A DNA stretch of 28,741 nucleotides. Source: CAYVXE01 sp964455375. GTDB taxonomy: Bacteria; Zhuqueibacterota; Zhuqueibacteria; Oceanimicrobiales; Oceanimicrobiaceae. This document shows positions 6,609 to 14,809 of the stretch, piece by piece (position 1 is the stretch's first letter; the number at the start of each line of letters is the position of its first letter). Where the stretch lies: NCBI GenBank assembly GCA_964455375.1, contig CAYVXE010000053.1, positions 1 to 28,741 on the forward strand. The letters are read 5' to 3'. Both the position numbers and the translations under genes were made by a program. The notes under the pieces were generated by a model. The model was not told the origin of the DNA and made no database searches. It saw only the letters and a list, made by a program, of their open reading frames with translations.

Positions 6609-7112
6609 GTGAAAAACTCAAAAGACAATCAACGAAATGAAATACTGCCCAGACGTGGGTTTCTTAAAGTCGGGATCGGTATTTTAAACGGTTTCATTGC
6701 ACTGCTGTTAGCGGTTCCGGGGTTGGGTTATTTGTTAACACCGGTTTTAAGCAAAGATAGCGAAACCTGGATTGCTTTGGGGCCTTTGGATAAGTTCAAA
6801 CATGTAAGGCCTCAAAAGGCAGGCTTCAAATACGTGACTGCTTCCGGTTACACACAACGGGAGAAGAGTTCTTTTGTTTGGGTCGTTCATGATGCCGCAG
6901 AGAAAAATGCCGTCACGGTTTTTTCTCCGGTTTGTTCACACACCGGGTGCAATGTGGCGTGGCAATCTAAAGAAGAAATGTTCGTGTGTCCCTGTCATGG
7001 TGGTCGTTACGCCATGAGTGGCGATGTGATTTCCGGACCGCCACCGCGGCCTTTAAAAAAGATTCCAATTAAAGTTGAAAATGGACGGTTGTTCATTCGG
7101 GTAGCTGTCTGA
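6609..7112 (+). CDS. Rieske 2Fe-2S protein of a cytochrome bc complex
   Basis: Iron-sulfur subunit that takes one electron from quinol at the Qo site. Starts with GTG 6609, one base after the preceding stop. The N-terminus has a twin-arginine motif (RRGFLKVG, R15-R16) and one membrane anchor (about 22-44), as expected for Tat-exported Rieske proteins. Cluster ligands are CSHTGC (C109, H111) and CPCHGG (C127, H130), with C114 and C129 forming the usual disulfide. GPPPRPL (143-149) matches the Pro loop. The length (167 aa) is normal for the bc1/b6f type. Unusually, 285 bases containing a repeat element separate it from the cytochrome b gene. Confidence 0.95.
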   Translation: MKNSKDNQRNEILPRRGFLKVGIGILNGFIALLLAVPGLGYLLTPVLSKDSETWIALGPLDKFKHVRPQKAGFKYVTASGYTQREKSSFVWVVHDAAEKNAVTVFSPVCSHTGCNVAWQSKEEMFVCPCHGGRYAMSGDVISGPPPRPLKKIPIKVENGRLFIRVAV

Positions 7113-7148
7113 GCAATTTTTGCGCGGTCTGTGTATTTTGCAAGATAA

Positions 7149-7284
7149 CGAGATTATCGAAAGAGTCGAAATTAAATAAATCTTCATGCTGAGAATAACC
7201 GAAGCATGAGTTAAAAACCATGGGTTACAGCCTTCGACTCCGCTGAAGCTGAAGTAGGAAATTACTTTTTCGACAGTCTCAACG
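7149..7284 (-). mobile_element. small MITE-like element, copy B of the dispersed repeat
   Basis: Imperfect terminal inverted repeats bound the element: GAGATTATCGAAAGAG at 7150-7165 and the reverse complement of GAGACTGTCGAAAAAG at 7265-7280 (13 of 16 match). The inner right part (7222-7284) is the reverse complement of copy A at 3842-3904. It has no coding capacity and lies between the Rieske and cytochrome b genes. No target-site duplication is evident. The rest of the 285-base gap (7113-7397) shows nothing else recognisable. The mobile nature is inferred from structure and copy number two. Confidence 0.5.
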
Positions 7285-7397
7285 GTGGCGACGACATTTT
7301 CTAAGAATGTTCCTATCTTTTTCAACAGCCTGAAAGCAAACCTGTTTAGAAGAGAGTCAACTTTTTAGAAAGATATTTTTTAAAAGAATGAAAGAAA

Positions 7398-9065
7398 ATG
7401 ATGAATTCCTCAGAACAAAACCACGGTCTGCTTTCGGCCATAAAACGATTTTTTAATGAACCGTTGGCCAAGGGTGTCAACTGGCCGCAGACGTTGGGCT
7501 CTGTCCTGCTCGCGTTAGTTGTTGTGCAGTTTCTCACCGGTATTCTTCTCTCATTGTATTATTCTCCTAATGTTGATGTCGCTTACGAAAGTGTGCAGTA
7601 TATTGAAACGGCCGTTCTCTTTGGCCATATCATTCGAGGTGTGCACTATTTTGCTGCCAGCGCCATGGTTGTTCTGATTTTCCTGCATATCCTTCGCACC
7701 TTTTTTTACGGTTCTTACAAACCTCCGCGGCAGTGGACCTGGGTATTTGGCGTTGCGCTGCTGCTCATCGTTTTGGGATTTGCGTTTACCGGCTACCTGC
7801 TCCCCTGGGATATGAAAGCCTATTTCGCCACCAAGGTCGGCATCAATATTGGTGGCATCACTCCCTTTATCGGAAAATATTTGGTTAAATTGTTAAAGGG
7901 GGGTTCAGAATTGGGCGTGTTTACTTTGTCCCGTTTTTTCTCCTTACACGCGATTGTGTTACCTGTTCTGCTGATTCTGACCATCGGTGGGCATCTGTAC
8001 TATATTCGATTGCACGGTTCAACACCGCCCGGTTTGCGAAACGATGAACCTGTGGAATACAAAGAGCCGTTTTATCCGGCGCAATTGTTCCGGGACAGTG
8101 TTGCAGCCTTTGTGGTGGTGACCATCATCGTTTTTCTGGCCATCAAATACGGTGCGCCTTTGGAGGCGAAGGCCGATCCCAATGATACATTTTACATTCC
8201 ACGACCCGATTGGTATTTTTATGCGTTGTTTCAATTGTTGAAATTATTTGAGGGCAGGTTGGAAATGGTCGGTGCGATCATTCTGCCCGGTCTGTTTTTT
8301 ACCGTGCTTGTTCTTCTGCCCTTTATCGATAGAAATCCTGAGCGGAAGTTGTCAAAGCGACCTCTGGCTGCGGCGTTGGGAAGTTTTACGGTCGTTGCAG
8401 TTGTGGCGTTAACTCTATGGGGAGCAGTAGAAGGAGAAAAAGCTAAAAAAAGAATGGCTGCTGCAACCGTTACCGTGGAGGGAGAAGTTGGAGACACCTA
8501 TGTTGTGAATCCGCAAATCGGTAAATATTTATTTTCTGAATTAAAATGCGCTGAATGTCACAGTCATGAATCTCAGGGAGAGAATGTACCGCCGGGGTTG
8601 GAATTTTCCGGTAACAAATATCAGCAGAGTTGGCTGGTCGACTATTTACAAAATCCATATCGTGTGCGCTGGCAAAAGAAAGACAAACGACCGGTGATTC
8701 GCATGCCGAATTTTAATTTAACTGAGAAAGAAGCGATCAATATTTCCGCCTATTTGCTCACTCTGAATAAAGAGATGAAATTTTCGAACCCCGAATTCGA
8801 CTGGGCTGCGTCAGATAGCGACATGGTCCTTTCCGGAGAGGAGTTAGTGGAGGATTATTCCTGCAGAGGCTGTCATAAAATCGGCGATTCCGGTCAGCAA
8901 ATTGGTCCGGATTTATCCCATGTGGGCAGCAAGTTGCAGGGCTCATACATGTTTCATCTCATTCAGGCGCCGGAAAAAGTTGTACCGGGCACGTCCATGA
9001 AAAATTTCAGATTGGGCGTGGAAGATTTACAGGATATTGTGGCATATTTGCTTGGTTTGAAGTGA
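7398..9065 (+). CDS. cytochrome b fused to a C-terminal diheme cytochrome c (quinol:cytochrome c oxidoreductase)
   Basis: A 555-residue fusion. Residues 1-345 are a complete cytochrome b with seven or eight membrane helices. Haem ligands are H83/H97 in helix B and H184/H199 in helix D; the 15-residue spacing in helix D is that of cytochrome b6 rather than bc1. The Qo motif is PDWY (270-273), the form associated with menaquinol. The C-terminal part (about 370-555) is periplasmic, with CAECH (384-388) and CRGCH (489-493) and probable axial Met at RMPNF (M436) and TSMKNF (M534). It replaces a separate cytochrome c1 or f. Together with the upstream Rieske gene it forms the core of the complex. 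ATG 7398 and ATG 7401 are adjacent possible starts, with only a weak ribosome-binding site. Confidence 0.93.
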   Translation: MMNSSEQNHGLLSAIKRFFNEPLAKGVNWPQTLGSVLLALVVVQFLTGILLSLYYSPNVDVAYESVQYIETAVLFGHIIRGVHYFAASAMVVLIFLHILRTFFYGSYKPPRQWTWVFGVALLLIVLGFAFTGYLLPWDMKAYFATKVGINIGGITPFIGKYLVKLLKGGSELGVFTLSRFFSLHAIVLPVLLILTIGGHLYYIRLHGSTPPGLRNDEPVEYKEPFYPAQLFRDSVAAFVVVTIIVFLAIKYGAPLEAKADPNDTFYIPRPDWYFYALFQLLKLFEGRLEMVGAIILPGLFFTVLVLLPFIDRNPERKLSKRPLAAALGSFTVVAVVALTLWGAVEGEKAKKRMAAATVTVEGEVGDTYVVNPQIGKYLFSELKCAECHSHESQGENVPPGLEFSGNKYQQSWLVDYLQNPYRVRWQKKDKRPVIRMPNFNLTEKEAINISAYLLTLNKEMKFSNPEFDWAASDSDMVLSGEELVEDYSCRGCHKIGDSGQQIGPDLSHVGSKLQGSYMFHLIQAPEKVVPGTSMKNFRLGVEDLQDIVAYLLGLK

Positions 9066-9165
9066 TATTCTCAAATCTTCTTCATTTTAATCAATTCACC
9101 GTTCGCAACGAATTTAGCAACTGTGTTACATTTTTGTGACGAATACGCTACAACCTGATTTTTCC

Positions 9166-9194
9166 TTGCAAATTTTTCTCTCCTTTTGTATTTT
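9166..9194 (+). promoter_or_regulatory. candidate promoter of the glgC operon
   Basis: TTGCAA (9166-9171), 17 bp, TATTTT (9189-9194), giving a leader of about 55 bases before ATG 9255. It lies in the 189-base gap after the cytochrome b gene, where a new transcription unit would be expected. No clear terminator is visible in that gap; only a weak GTTACA/TGTGAC hairpin (9125-9140) is present. Confidence 0.4.
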
Positions 9195-9254
9195 ACTCTC
9201 ATAATTTTTATTGATTTATCGGTTGATTTTAACCTTTAAGCAGTCAGAAGCTTT

Positions 9255-10532
9255 ATGAAAAATGTTTTGGCTATGGTACTTGCCGGAGGACGCGTAGGTG
9301 AGCTGAGTGTCCTGACGTTGTCAAGACCCAAATCCGCGGTTCCGTTTGGGGGTATGTACCGCGTTATCGATTTTCCGCTGAGCAATCTTATGCACTCGGG
9401 AGTGGAAAATGTTGGCATTCTCAGCCAGTACCGATCTTTTTCACTGATCAATCATCTGGGGATCGGCGCCTGTTGGGATTTTGTCGGCCGCGATCGTGGC
9501 GCCACCATGCTCTTGCCGTCGACCGGGCAAGGTATGGCGGACTGGTACAAAGGCACCGCAGATGCGGTGTACCAGAATCTCGAATTCATTCAGCAGCAAA
9601 ATCCTGAAAGCGTTATGGTGCTTTCGGGGGATCATATTTACAAAATGGATTACCGCCCCATGCTGCGATATCACCATGAAAAAAATGCTGATGTGACGTG
9701 TGCATTTTTTCAGATCGACCCGCGGGACTGTCATCGTTTTGGTGTTGCCACACTGGATGATGCGGACGGAGAGGCCGGCGGACGTATCATCGATTATCAG
9801 GAGAAACCCGATTCCACAGAGTATTCCTGGGCGAGTTTGACCATTTACCTCTTTAAACCGGAGGTCCTGTACAAACTACTCGATGAAAATGCGCATCATG
9901 CTGATTCGCATGAATTCGGTCGGGATATATTGAGCAAAATATTTGAAACCCATCGCGTTTATGGATATAAATTCAAGGGATACTGGGGTTACACCCGAAC
10001 CATCGATGAATATTGGCAAACCAATATGCAGTTGCTTGGTGAAAATCCGGAAATTGATTTAGAAAAATGGCAGGTACGAACCAATCTCGACCATGATCGG
10101 TTGCGGGACAGACCACCGGCGAAGGTTGGAAGTGCCGCTATCATTGAAAATTCCTTTATTCAGAATGGCTGCGAAATTCACGGAGAAGTCTCAAATAGCA
10201 TTCTGTTCCCGGGCGTGAAAGTCGCAGAGGGCGCGGTTGTTAAAAATTCCATTTTGTTCTTCGACACCGTCGTACATACAGGGTCTTATCTGGATAAAAC
10301 TATCACGGATTTTGATGTGCAGATTGGTCGGGAATGTTACATTGGCGACGGTAATGCCAGCATTCCCAATAACAGCTATCCGAACTTGCTGGAGACGGGC
10401 ATCAATCTCATTGGCAAAGGAACGATATTACCGCCAAAAATCTGGATGGGGAGAAATTGTATTGTCGCTCCTGCGCTCAAGGAGGAGCAATTCGATCAAC
10501 GCAAATATGAGTCGGGAGTAACCGTGATATGA
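9255..10532 (+). CDS. glgC: ADP-glucose pyrophosphorylase-like protein, variant nucleotide loop
   Basis: Member of the GlgC family, which makes ADP-glucose from glucose-1-phosphate and ATP for glycogen synthesis. The N-terminal nucleotidyltransferase domain has SAVPFGGMYRVIDFPLSN, WYKGTADAVYQN, SGDHIYKMDY and YQEKP. The C-terminal third is a left-handed beta-helix (ENSFIQNGCEIHGEVSNSIL and following). The signature loop is GGRVGELSVLT, with Glu at position 16 where its neighbour and classical GlgC have Arg, and ASLTIYLF replaces ASMGIYVF. I recall this GGRVxELSVLT form as a separate conserved clade. It may be a regulatory partner of the next gene, as GlgD is for GlgC in Firmicutes. Its stop overlaps the next start (ATGA), implying coupled translation. 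Confidence 0.82.
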   Translation: MKNVLAMVLAGGRVGELSVLTLSRPKSAVPFGGMYRVIDFPLSNLMHSGVENVGILSQYRSFSLINHLGIGACWDFVGRDRGATMLLPSTGQGMADWYKGTADAVYQNLEFIQQQNPESVMVLSGDHIYKMDYRPMLRYHHEKNADVTCAFFQIDPRDCHRFGVATLDDADGEAGGRIIDYQEKPDSTEYSWASLTIYLFKPEVLYKLLDENAHHADSHEFGRDILSKIFETHRVYGYKFKGYWGYTRTIDEYWQTNMQLLGENPEIDLEKWQVRTNLDHDRLRDRPPAKVGSAAIIENSFIQNGCEIHGEVSNSILFPGVKVAEGAVVKNSILFFDTVVHTGSYLDKTITDFDVQIGRECYIGDGNASIPNNSYPNLLETGINLIGKGTILPPKIWMGRNCIVAPALKEEQFDQRKYESGVTVI

Positions 10533-11800
10533 ATTCGACATTAGTGATGCTGCTTGCGGGCGGCGTGGGCAGCCGTTTGAGTATTCTGGGTTACCACCGG
10601 GCAAAACCGGCCGTTCCTTTTGGTGGGATGTACCGAATTATCGATTTTACTCTCAGCAATGCTATGAATTCCGCTTTGAATACGGTCGGGGTTCTCACGC
10701 AATATAAACCGCTTTCTTTGATGGAACACATTGGCAGAGGTGAACCGTGGGATTTCATCGGCAGAACTCGCGGCGCCAAAATTTTGCCACCGCGCACCGG
10801 TAAAGAAAATTCCGATTGGTACAAAGGGACCGCAGATGCCGTACGGCAAAATATCGATTTTATTGAAAATCATGATTCAGAACATGTTCTGATTGTATCA
10901 GGTGACCATATTTATAAGATGGATTATGCCGAACTCATAACGTTTCACGATGAATCAAATGCAGATTTAACCATTGGCATGATGCCGGTTGCATGGGATG
11001 AAACACATCATTTCGGCATCGCCATTACAGATGAAAAGAATCGCATTGTGGCATGGGAAGAAAAGCCGGAGAAGGCAAAAAATAATCTTGCCTCTATGGG
11101 CATTTACGTGTTTAATACAAAATATCTGCTGCAAATGCTGGAGTCGCACACTGAGCATGATTTCGGGAAAAATATTATCCCTGCTTCTGTGGAAAGCCAC
11201 CGTACATTTGCCTTTCCCTATTCCGGGTACTGGCGGGATGTGGGGACATTAAAAGCATACTGGCAGGCTAACATGGATGTCCTCAATCCAAAATCAGGTT
11301 TAAATCTTGCCGATTGGCACTTGCGCACAAATGTGGAAGAGGAGGGCAGAATCGGCGACCGTCCGCCGTCGTATATTTCGCAAAAGGCAACGGTGAGGAA
11401 TTCGGTTATCTCTCCCGGATGTGTGATTGAGGGAATTGTAGAAAATTCTATCTTATCGCCGGGGGTTTATGTTGCTCAGGGTGCGAACGTCGTTGACTCG
11501 GTTGTTATGCACGGCTGTCGTATTTTAAACGGGGCGCAACTCTCCATGTGTATTCTGGACAAAAACGTTTCAATTTATGAAAATGCCGTTTTAGGGACCG
11601 GAAATGGTGAATTTGCCAATCGGGAGAAGCCCGAACATTTGTCTTCAGGTCTGGTCGTCGTGGGGAAAAGGGCTGTGGTGCCAGAAGAATGCCGGGTAGG
11701 TAAAAATACCATTCTGTATCCCGGATTGAACGAAGAGGATTATTCTTCCAAAGATGTGAATGAAGGAGAAACCATTCGACCTGCACATTTAAAGGACTGA
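10529..11800 (+). CDS. glgC: ADP-glucose pyrophosphorylase (glucose-1-phosphate adenylyltransferase)
   Basis: A 423-residue GlgC-family enzyme, ATP plus glucose-1-phosphate to ADP-glucose and pyrophosphate. It retains the canonical loop GGVGSRLSIL (R16), KPAVPFGGMYRIIDF, WYKGTADAVRQN, SGDHIYKMDY, WEEKP and ASMGIYVF. A C-terminal left-handed beta-helix runs from about residue 290 (ISPGCVIEGIVENSILSPGV). Of the tandem pair this one is the better candidate for the catalytic subunit. It overlaps the upstream paralogue by four bases and is followed three bases later by the next nucleotidyltransferase, so the three form one operon. No glycogen synthase or branching enzyme is in the window. Confidence 0.9.
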   Translation: MNSTLVMLLAGGVGSRLSILGYHRAKPAVPFGGMYRIIDFTLSNAMNSALNTVGVLTQYKPLSLMEHIGRGEPWDFIGRTRGAKILPPRTGKENSDWYKGTADAVRQNIDFIENHDSEHVLIVSGDHIYKMDYAELITFHDESNADLTIGMMPVAWDETHHFGIAITDEKNRIVAWEEKPEKAKNNLASMGIYVFNTKYLLQMLESHTEHDFGKNIIPASVESHRTFAFPYSGYWRDVGTLKAYWQANMDVLNPKSGLNLADWHLRTNVEEEGRIGDRPPSYISQKATVRNSVISPGCVIEGIVENSILSPGVYVAQGANVVDSVVMHGCRILNGAQLSMCILDKNVSIYENAVLGTGNGEFANREKPEHLSSGLVVVGKRAVVPEECRVGKNTILYPGLNEEDYSSKDVNEGETIRPAHLKD

Positions 11801-11803
11801 ACT

Positions 11804-14308
11804 TTGAAAGCCCTCATTATGGCCGGCGGTTTGGGTACCCGACTGCGTCCGTTGACCAGTCTGGTGCCTAAGCCCATGGTACCTGTCGTAAATAAACCGA
11901 TCTTGGAACACAGTATCAACCTGCTCAAAAAACACGGCATTACAGAAATTGTCCTGCTGCTTTATTATCTGCCTAATATGTTCAAGAACTATTTTGGTGA
12001 TGGCGCCGCGTTTGGTGTAAAACTTCAGTACATCACCGCCGGAGAAGATTACGGCACCGCCGGGGCGGTGAAACTCGCGTCACAAGTCGTTTCAGATGAG
12101 CCTTTTCTGGTGGTTTCCGGAGACGCGGTTACCGATTTGAATTTTAGCAATCTTATCCTTTTTCATGAAAACAATGGTGGTATTGCCACGGTTGCCCTTT
12201 CGCGGGTCTGGAATCCTTCTCCTTTTGGAATTGCCGTCACAGATGATTCGCAGCGTATCGTAAAATTTATGGAAAAACCGTCCTGGGGTCAGATATTCAG
12301 CGATACGGTGAACATGGGCGTCTATGTTTTACAACCTGACATATTTAACCACATTCCGGAAAACAAAGAGTCCTATTTTGCCAAAGATATTTTTCCTGAT
12401 CTTCTGAAAAAAGATGAAACGTTGTTTGGATTTATCGAGGCTTGCTACTGGAAAGACATCGGCAATCTAAAAACCTACCAGGATGTGCAAAAAGATGCTC
12501 TGTCGGGGAAAATAAACCTGCAAATTTCCGGTAAAAAAAAGAATGGGGTGGTCATCGGAGAGAATTGCAAGATCGGTAAGAACGTGTCATTTAAGGGTCA
12601 TGTCGTTATTGGAAATGGGTGCACGTTTGCTGACCATGTGACCGTCGAGGACTGTGTTATCGGAGATGCCTGTACCATTGAGAAAGACAGCATTCTCAAA
12701 GAGTCGGTTTTGTGGGATCATGTAGCCATCGGCTGTAACTGCCGCCTTTCAAGGGATGTGATCGTCGGTGGTTCGACGGTTGGTGAAAATTGTATTTTGG
12801 ATGAGTACGTTTATGTCAGCAATCGTACGCAAATCATGCGCGATTCCAAAATCAATGCAAACGTCAAAATATGGCCGGAAAAAATAATCGATGTGGGCTC
12901 TATTGTCAATACCAATCTCGTCTGGGGGGATCGTTGGCAGAGAGAGCTGTTTACGGACTCACGGGTGACGGGACTGGCAAATTATGAAATCAACCCTGAA
13001 TTTGCCGCGAAATTAGGCGCGGCATACGGAACCTGGCTCGGCCCCGGAAGTTTTGTACTCATCAGCCGGGATGCGACGCCGGCTTCCCGAATGATTTACC
13101 GCGCCATTATCACCGGTCTCATGTCAGCGGGCGTCAATGTGGACAGTGTTCAGATGATGCCCATTCCCATTGTGCGCTATTCGCTGCGTTCTTCCAAAGA
13201 AAGAGGCGGTGTGCATGTACGGCGGTCACCTTTCGATAAGAATCTCATCGATATTTTGTTTTTTGATCAAAACGGCCGCGATTTCTCCGCATTAACCACC
13301 CGTGCCCTCGAACGCTCCTTTTACCGGGAGGATTTTCCGCGTGTGGGCATCGACGCCGTGGGAAAAATTGATTATCCGGTGCGGTTAACCGAGTCGTATG
13401 TTCAGGATTTCCTGGGGAAAGTGGATATTGCGGCTATTGGGTCTGCAAAGTTCAAGTTCGTCATTGATTATTCGTTCGGGGCGGCTACACAGGTTTTTCC
13501 ATCCATTCTGGGTTCTCTCGACTGTGACGTGATCTCACTGGATGCTTATCTGGATTCCGGCAAGCTGGTTCGTACAGCCGGTCATTTCGAAGACTATTTA
13601 AACCGCCTGTCCGATATCGTGAAATCCACCGGTGCGCACATTGGTTTCTTACTGGATGCGGGAGCAGAGAAGCTTTTTTGTGTGGATGAAAAGGGACGAC
13701 GTATTAGCAGCGAACGGTTGGCAATTCTGGTTGCCAAACTTTATTTTGATTTGCACAAGCCACACAAGATTGCCGTTCCGGTATCCAATCCGTCTCAGGT
13801 GGAAGAATTTGCAGTTGAACATGACGTTGAAATTGTCTATGCCGCCGATGACGGCGGGTCTATTATTAAAGCCACGGAGGACCCTGAAATCGATTTGGCG
13901 TTAGGAAGCAAGGGTGGCTTTGTATTCAGCGATTTTCATTTTTCTTTTGACGGCATGTTTTCATTGGTAAAAATGCTGGAATTTTTGGCAAAGTCCAAAC
14001 AATCCCTGGGCGATTTAAATGATTCTATTCCGCAACGGACTTATTTGAGCGACAGCGTCGTCTGTCCGTGGGAAGTGAAAGGCAAAGCCATGCGTCTGCT
14101 GGCCGAACATGCAGCGAAACACAAACATCAGATGTTGGATGGCGTGAAGTTATTTTTAGATGATGCCTGGGTACTTATTTTACCGGACCAGGAAAAAGCC
14201 GTTTGTAACATCATATGCGAATCATCCAATCCTGAAACCGCCCGGAAACTGATCCGGGAATATAAACAAAAAATTCTTAGTTGGACGAAAAAGGAAATAC
14301 GGGAATAG
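11804..14308 (+). CDS. nucleotidyltransferase / left-handed beta-helix / phosphohexomutase-like fusion
   Basis: An 834-residue three-domain protein starting at TTG 11804 (AAAGGA upstream). Residues 1-235 are a sugar-1-phosphate nucleotidyltransferase with an intact GGLGTRLRPLT loop, VPKPMVPV, VSGDAVTD and FMEKP. Residues about 248-365 are hexapeptide repeats. Residues about 380-830 follow the phosphomannomutase/phosphoglucomutase fold. In that part the phosphoserine loop, usually TASHNP, reads VRRSPFD (472-478), and the metal loop, usually DGDAD, reads DAGAE (618-622), so mutase activity is doubtful. Such fusions are often annotated mannose-1-phosphate guanylyltransferase, but the true sugar and nucleotide are not evident. 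As third gene of an operon with two GlgC-like proteins it may serve storage-polysaccharide or trehalose precursor supply. Confidence 0.85.
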   Translation: MKALIMAGGLGTRLRPLTSLVPKPMVPVVNKPILEHSINLLKKHGITEIVLLLYYLPNMFKNYFGDGAAFGVKLQYITAGEDYGTAGAVKLASQVVSDEPFLVVSGDAVTDLNFSNLILFHENNGGIATVALSRVWNPSPFGIAVTDDSQRIVKFMEKPSWGQIFSDTVNMGVYVLQPDIFNHIPENKESYFAKDIFPDLLKKDETLFGFIEACYWKDIGNLKTYQDVQKDALSGKINLQISGKKKNGVVIGENCKIGKNVSFKGHVVIGNGCTFADHVTVEDCVIGDACTIEKDSILKESVLWDHVAIGCNCRLSRDVIVGGSTVGENCILDEYVYVSNRTQIMRDSKINANVKIWPEKIIDVGSIVNTNLVWGDRWQRELFTDSRVTGLANYEINPEFAAKLGAAYGTWLGPGSFVLISRDATPASRMIYRAIITGLMSAGVNVDSVQMMPIPIVRYSLRSSKERGGVHVRRSPFDKNLIDILFFDQNGRDFSALTTRALERSFYREDFPRVGIDAVGKIDYPVRLTESYVQDFLGKVDIAAIGSAKFKFVIDYSFGAATQVFPSILGSLDCDVISLDAYLDSGKLVRTAGHFEDYLNRLSDIVKSTGAHIGFLLDAGAEKLFCVDEKGRRISSERLAILVAKLYFDLHKPHKIAVPVSNPSQVEEFAVEHDVEIVYAADDGGSIIKATEDPEIDLALGSKGGFVFSDFHFSFDGMFSLVKMLEFLAKSKQSLGDLNDSIPQRTYLSDSVVCPWEVKGKAMRLLAEHAAKHKHQMLDGVKLFLDDAWVLILPDQEKAVCNIICESSNPETARKLIREYKQKILSWTKKEIRE

Positions 14309-14317
14309 AGAATTTTC

Positions 14318-14345
14318 AATTACGAATTACGAAGTATGAATGTTC
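14318..14345 (+). repeat. degenerate heptamer tandem repeat
   Basis: AATTACG, AATTACG, AAGTATG, AATGTTC follow one another directly after the stop of the preceding gene. Runs of AATTACG units occur in intergenic DNA of many bacteria, in my recollection; function unknown. Confidence 0.55.
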
Positions 14346-14403
14346 ATTTTCGATTTCCCAAATTACCAGTACTCGCCAGTGCGGCGAAGCCGCAAATTCT
14401 TCG

Positions 14404-14584
14404 CCACGGATTAAACACGGATACAAACAAAGCATTTTGAAATGAATGCTCTTCCATAAAATTTTTTCTAAAAAAGCAAAACTTAAAATATCGAACACTA
14501 TTAAGCTGTGACTAAGGACATATTCTGTACTATTTTCACATTCTCTATTCACTTTATCCGTGTAAATCTGTGTTAATCTGTGGC
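14404..14584 (+). repeat. element bounded by CACGGAT-type inverted repeats
   Basis: The left end CCACGGATTAAACACGGAT (14404-14422) is mirrored by the right end at 14556-14584, which reads ATCCGTGT, AAATCTGTGT, TAATCTGTGGC. The outer words are reverse complements with C/T variation (ATCCGTGT and TTAATCYGTGG). The roughly 130-bp interior is AT-rich and non-coding. CACGGATTAA-type repeats are familiar from intergenic regions of several phyla. A non-autonomous mobile element or REP-like repeat is the likeliest explanation. Confidence 0.6.
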
Positions 14585-14614
14585 TTTATTTTTTATAGCG
14601 GTCTTTAAAAAAAA

Positions 14615-14678
14615 TTGCATTTTTGTCAGGCGGGCCTGTCTGCGTGCGGACGCACAGGCAGGCGCCTGACCGATGCAA
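14615..14678 (+). repeat. large multi-part palindrome (REP/MITE-like hairpin)
   Basis: Nested complementary arms are TTGCAT/ATGCAA (14615-14620/14673-14678), GTCAGGCG/CGCCTGAC (14625-14632/14663-14670), GCCTG/CAGGC (14634-14638/14655-14659) and TGCGT/ACGCA (14641-14645/14650-14654) around a GCGG loop. The core is GC-rich in an AT-rich surrounding, so its base composition is foreign to the spacer. It is too elaborate for a terminator and has no T-run after it. It resembles GC-rich intergenic hairpin repeats seen in many genomes. Confidence 0.7.
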
Positions 14679-14809
14679 GACTTTACTGATAATACTATAA
14701 ATCTGCAGGGTAGCGCCTCTTTTTGAACCCAGCAAATAATTTGGTTAATCTTCTACTGCTGCGATATCTGAAATTCAAAATTTCCTCCTCAAATCCACTG
14801 CCTTTCTCC

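Noticed and set aside
14404..14678. CRISPR array
   Set aside because: The repeats are inverted and differ in type; there are no regularly spaced direct repeats.
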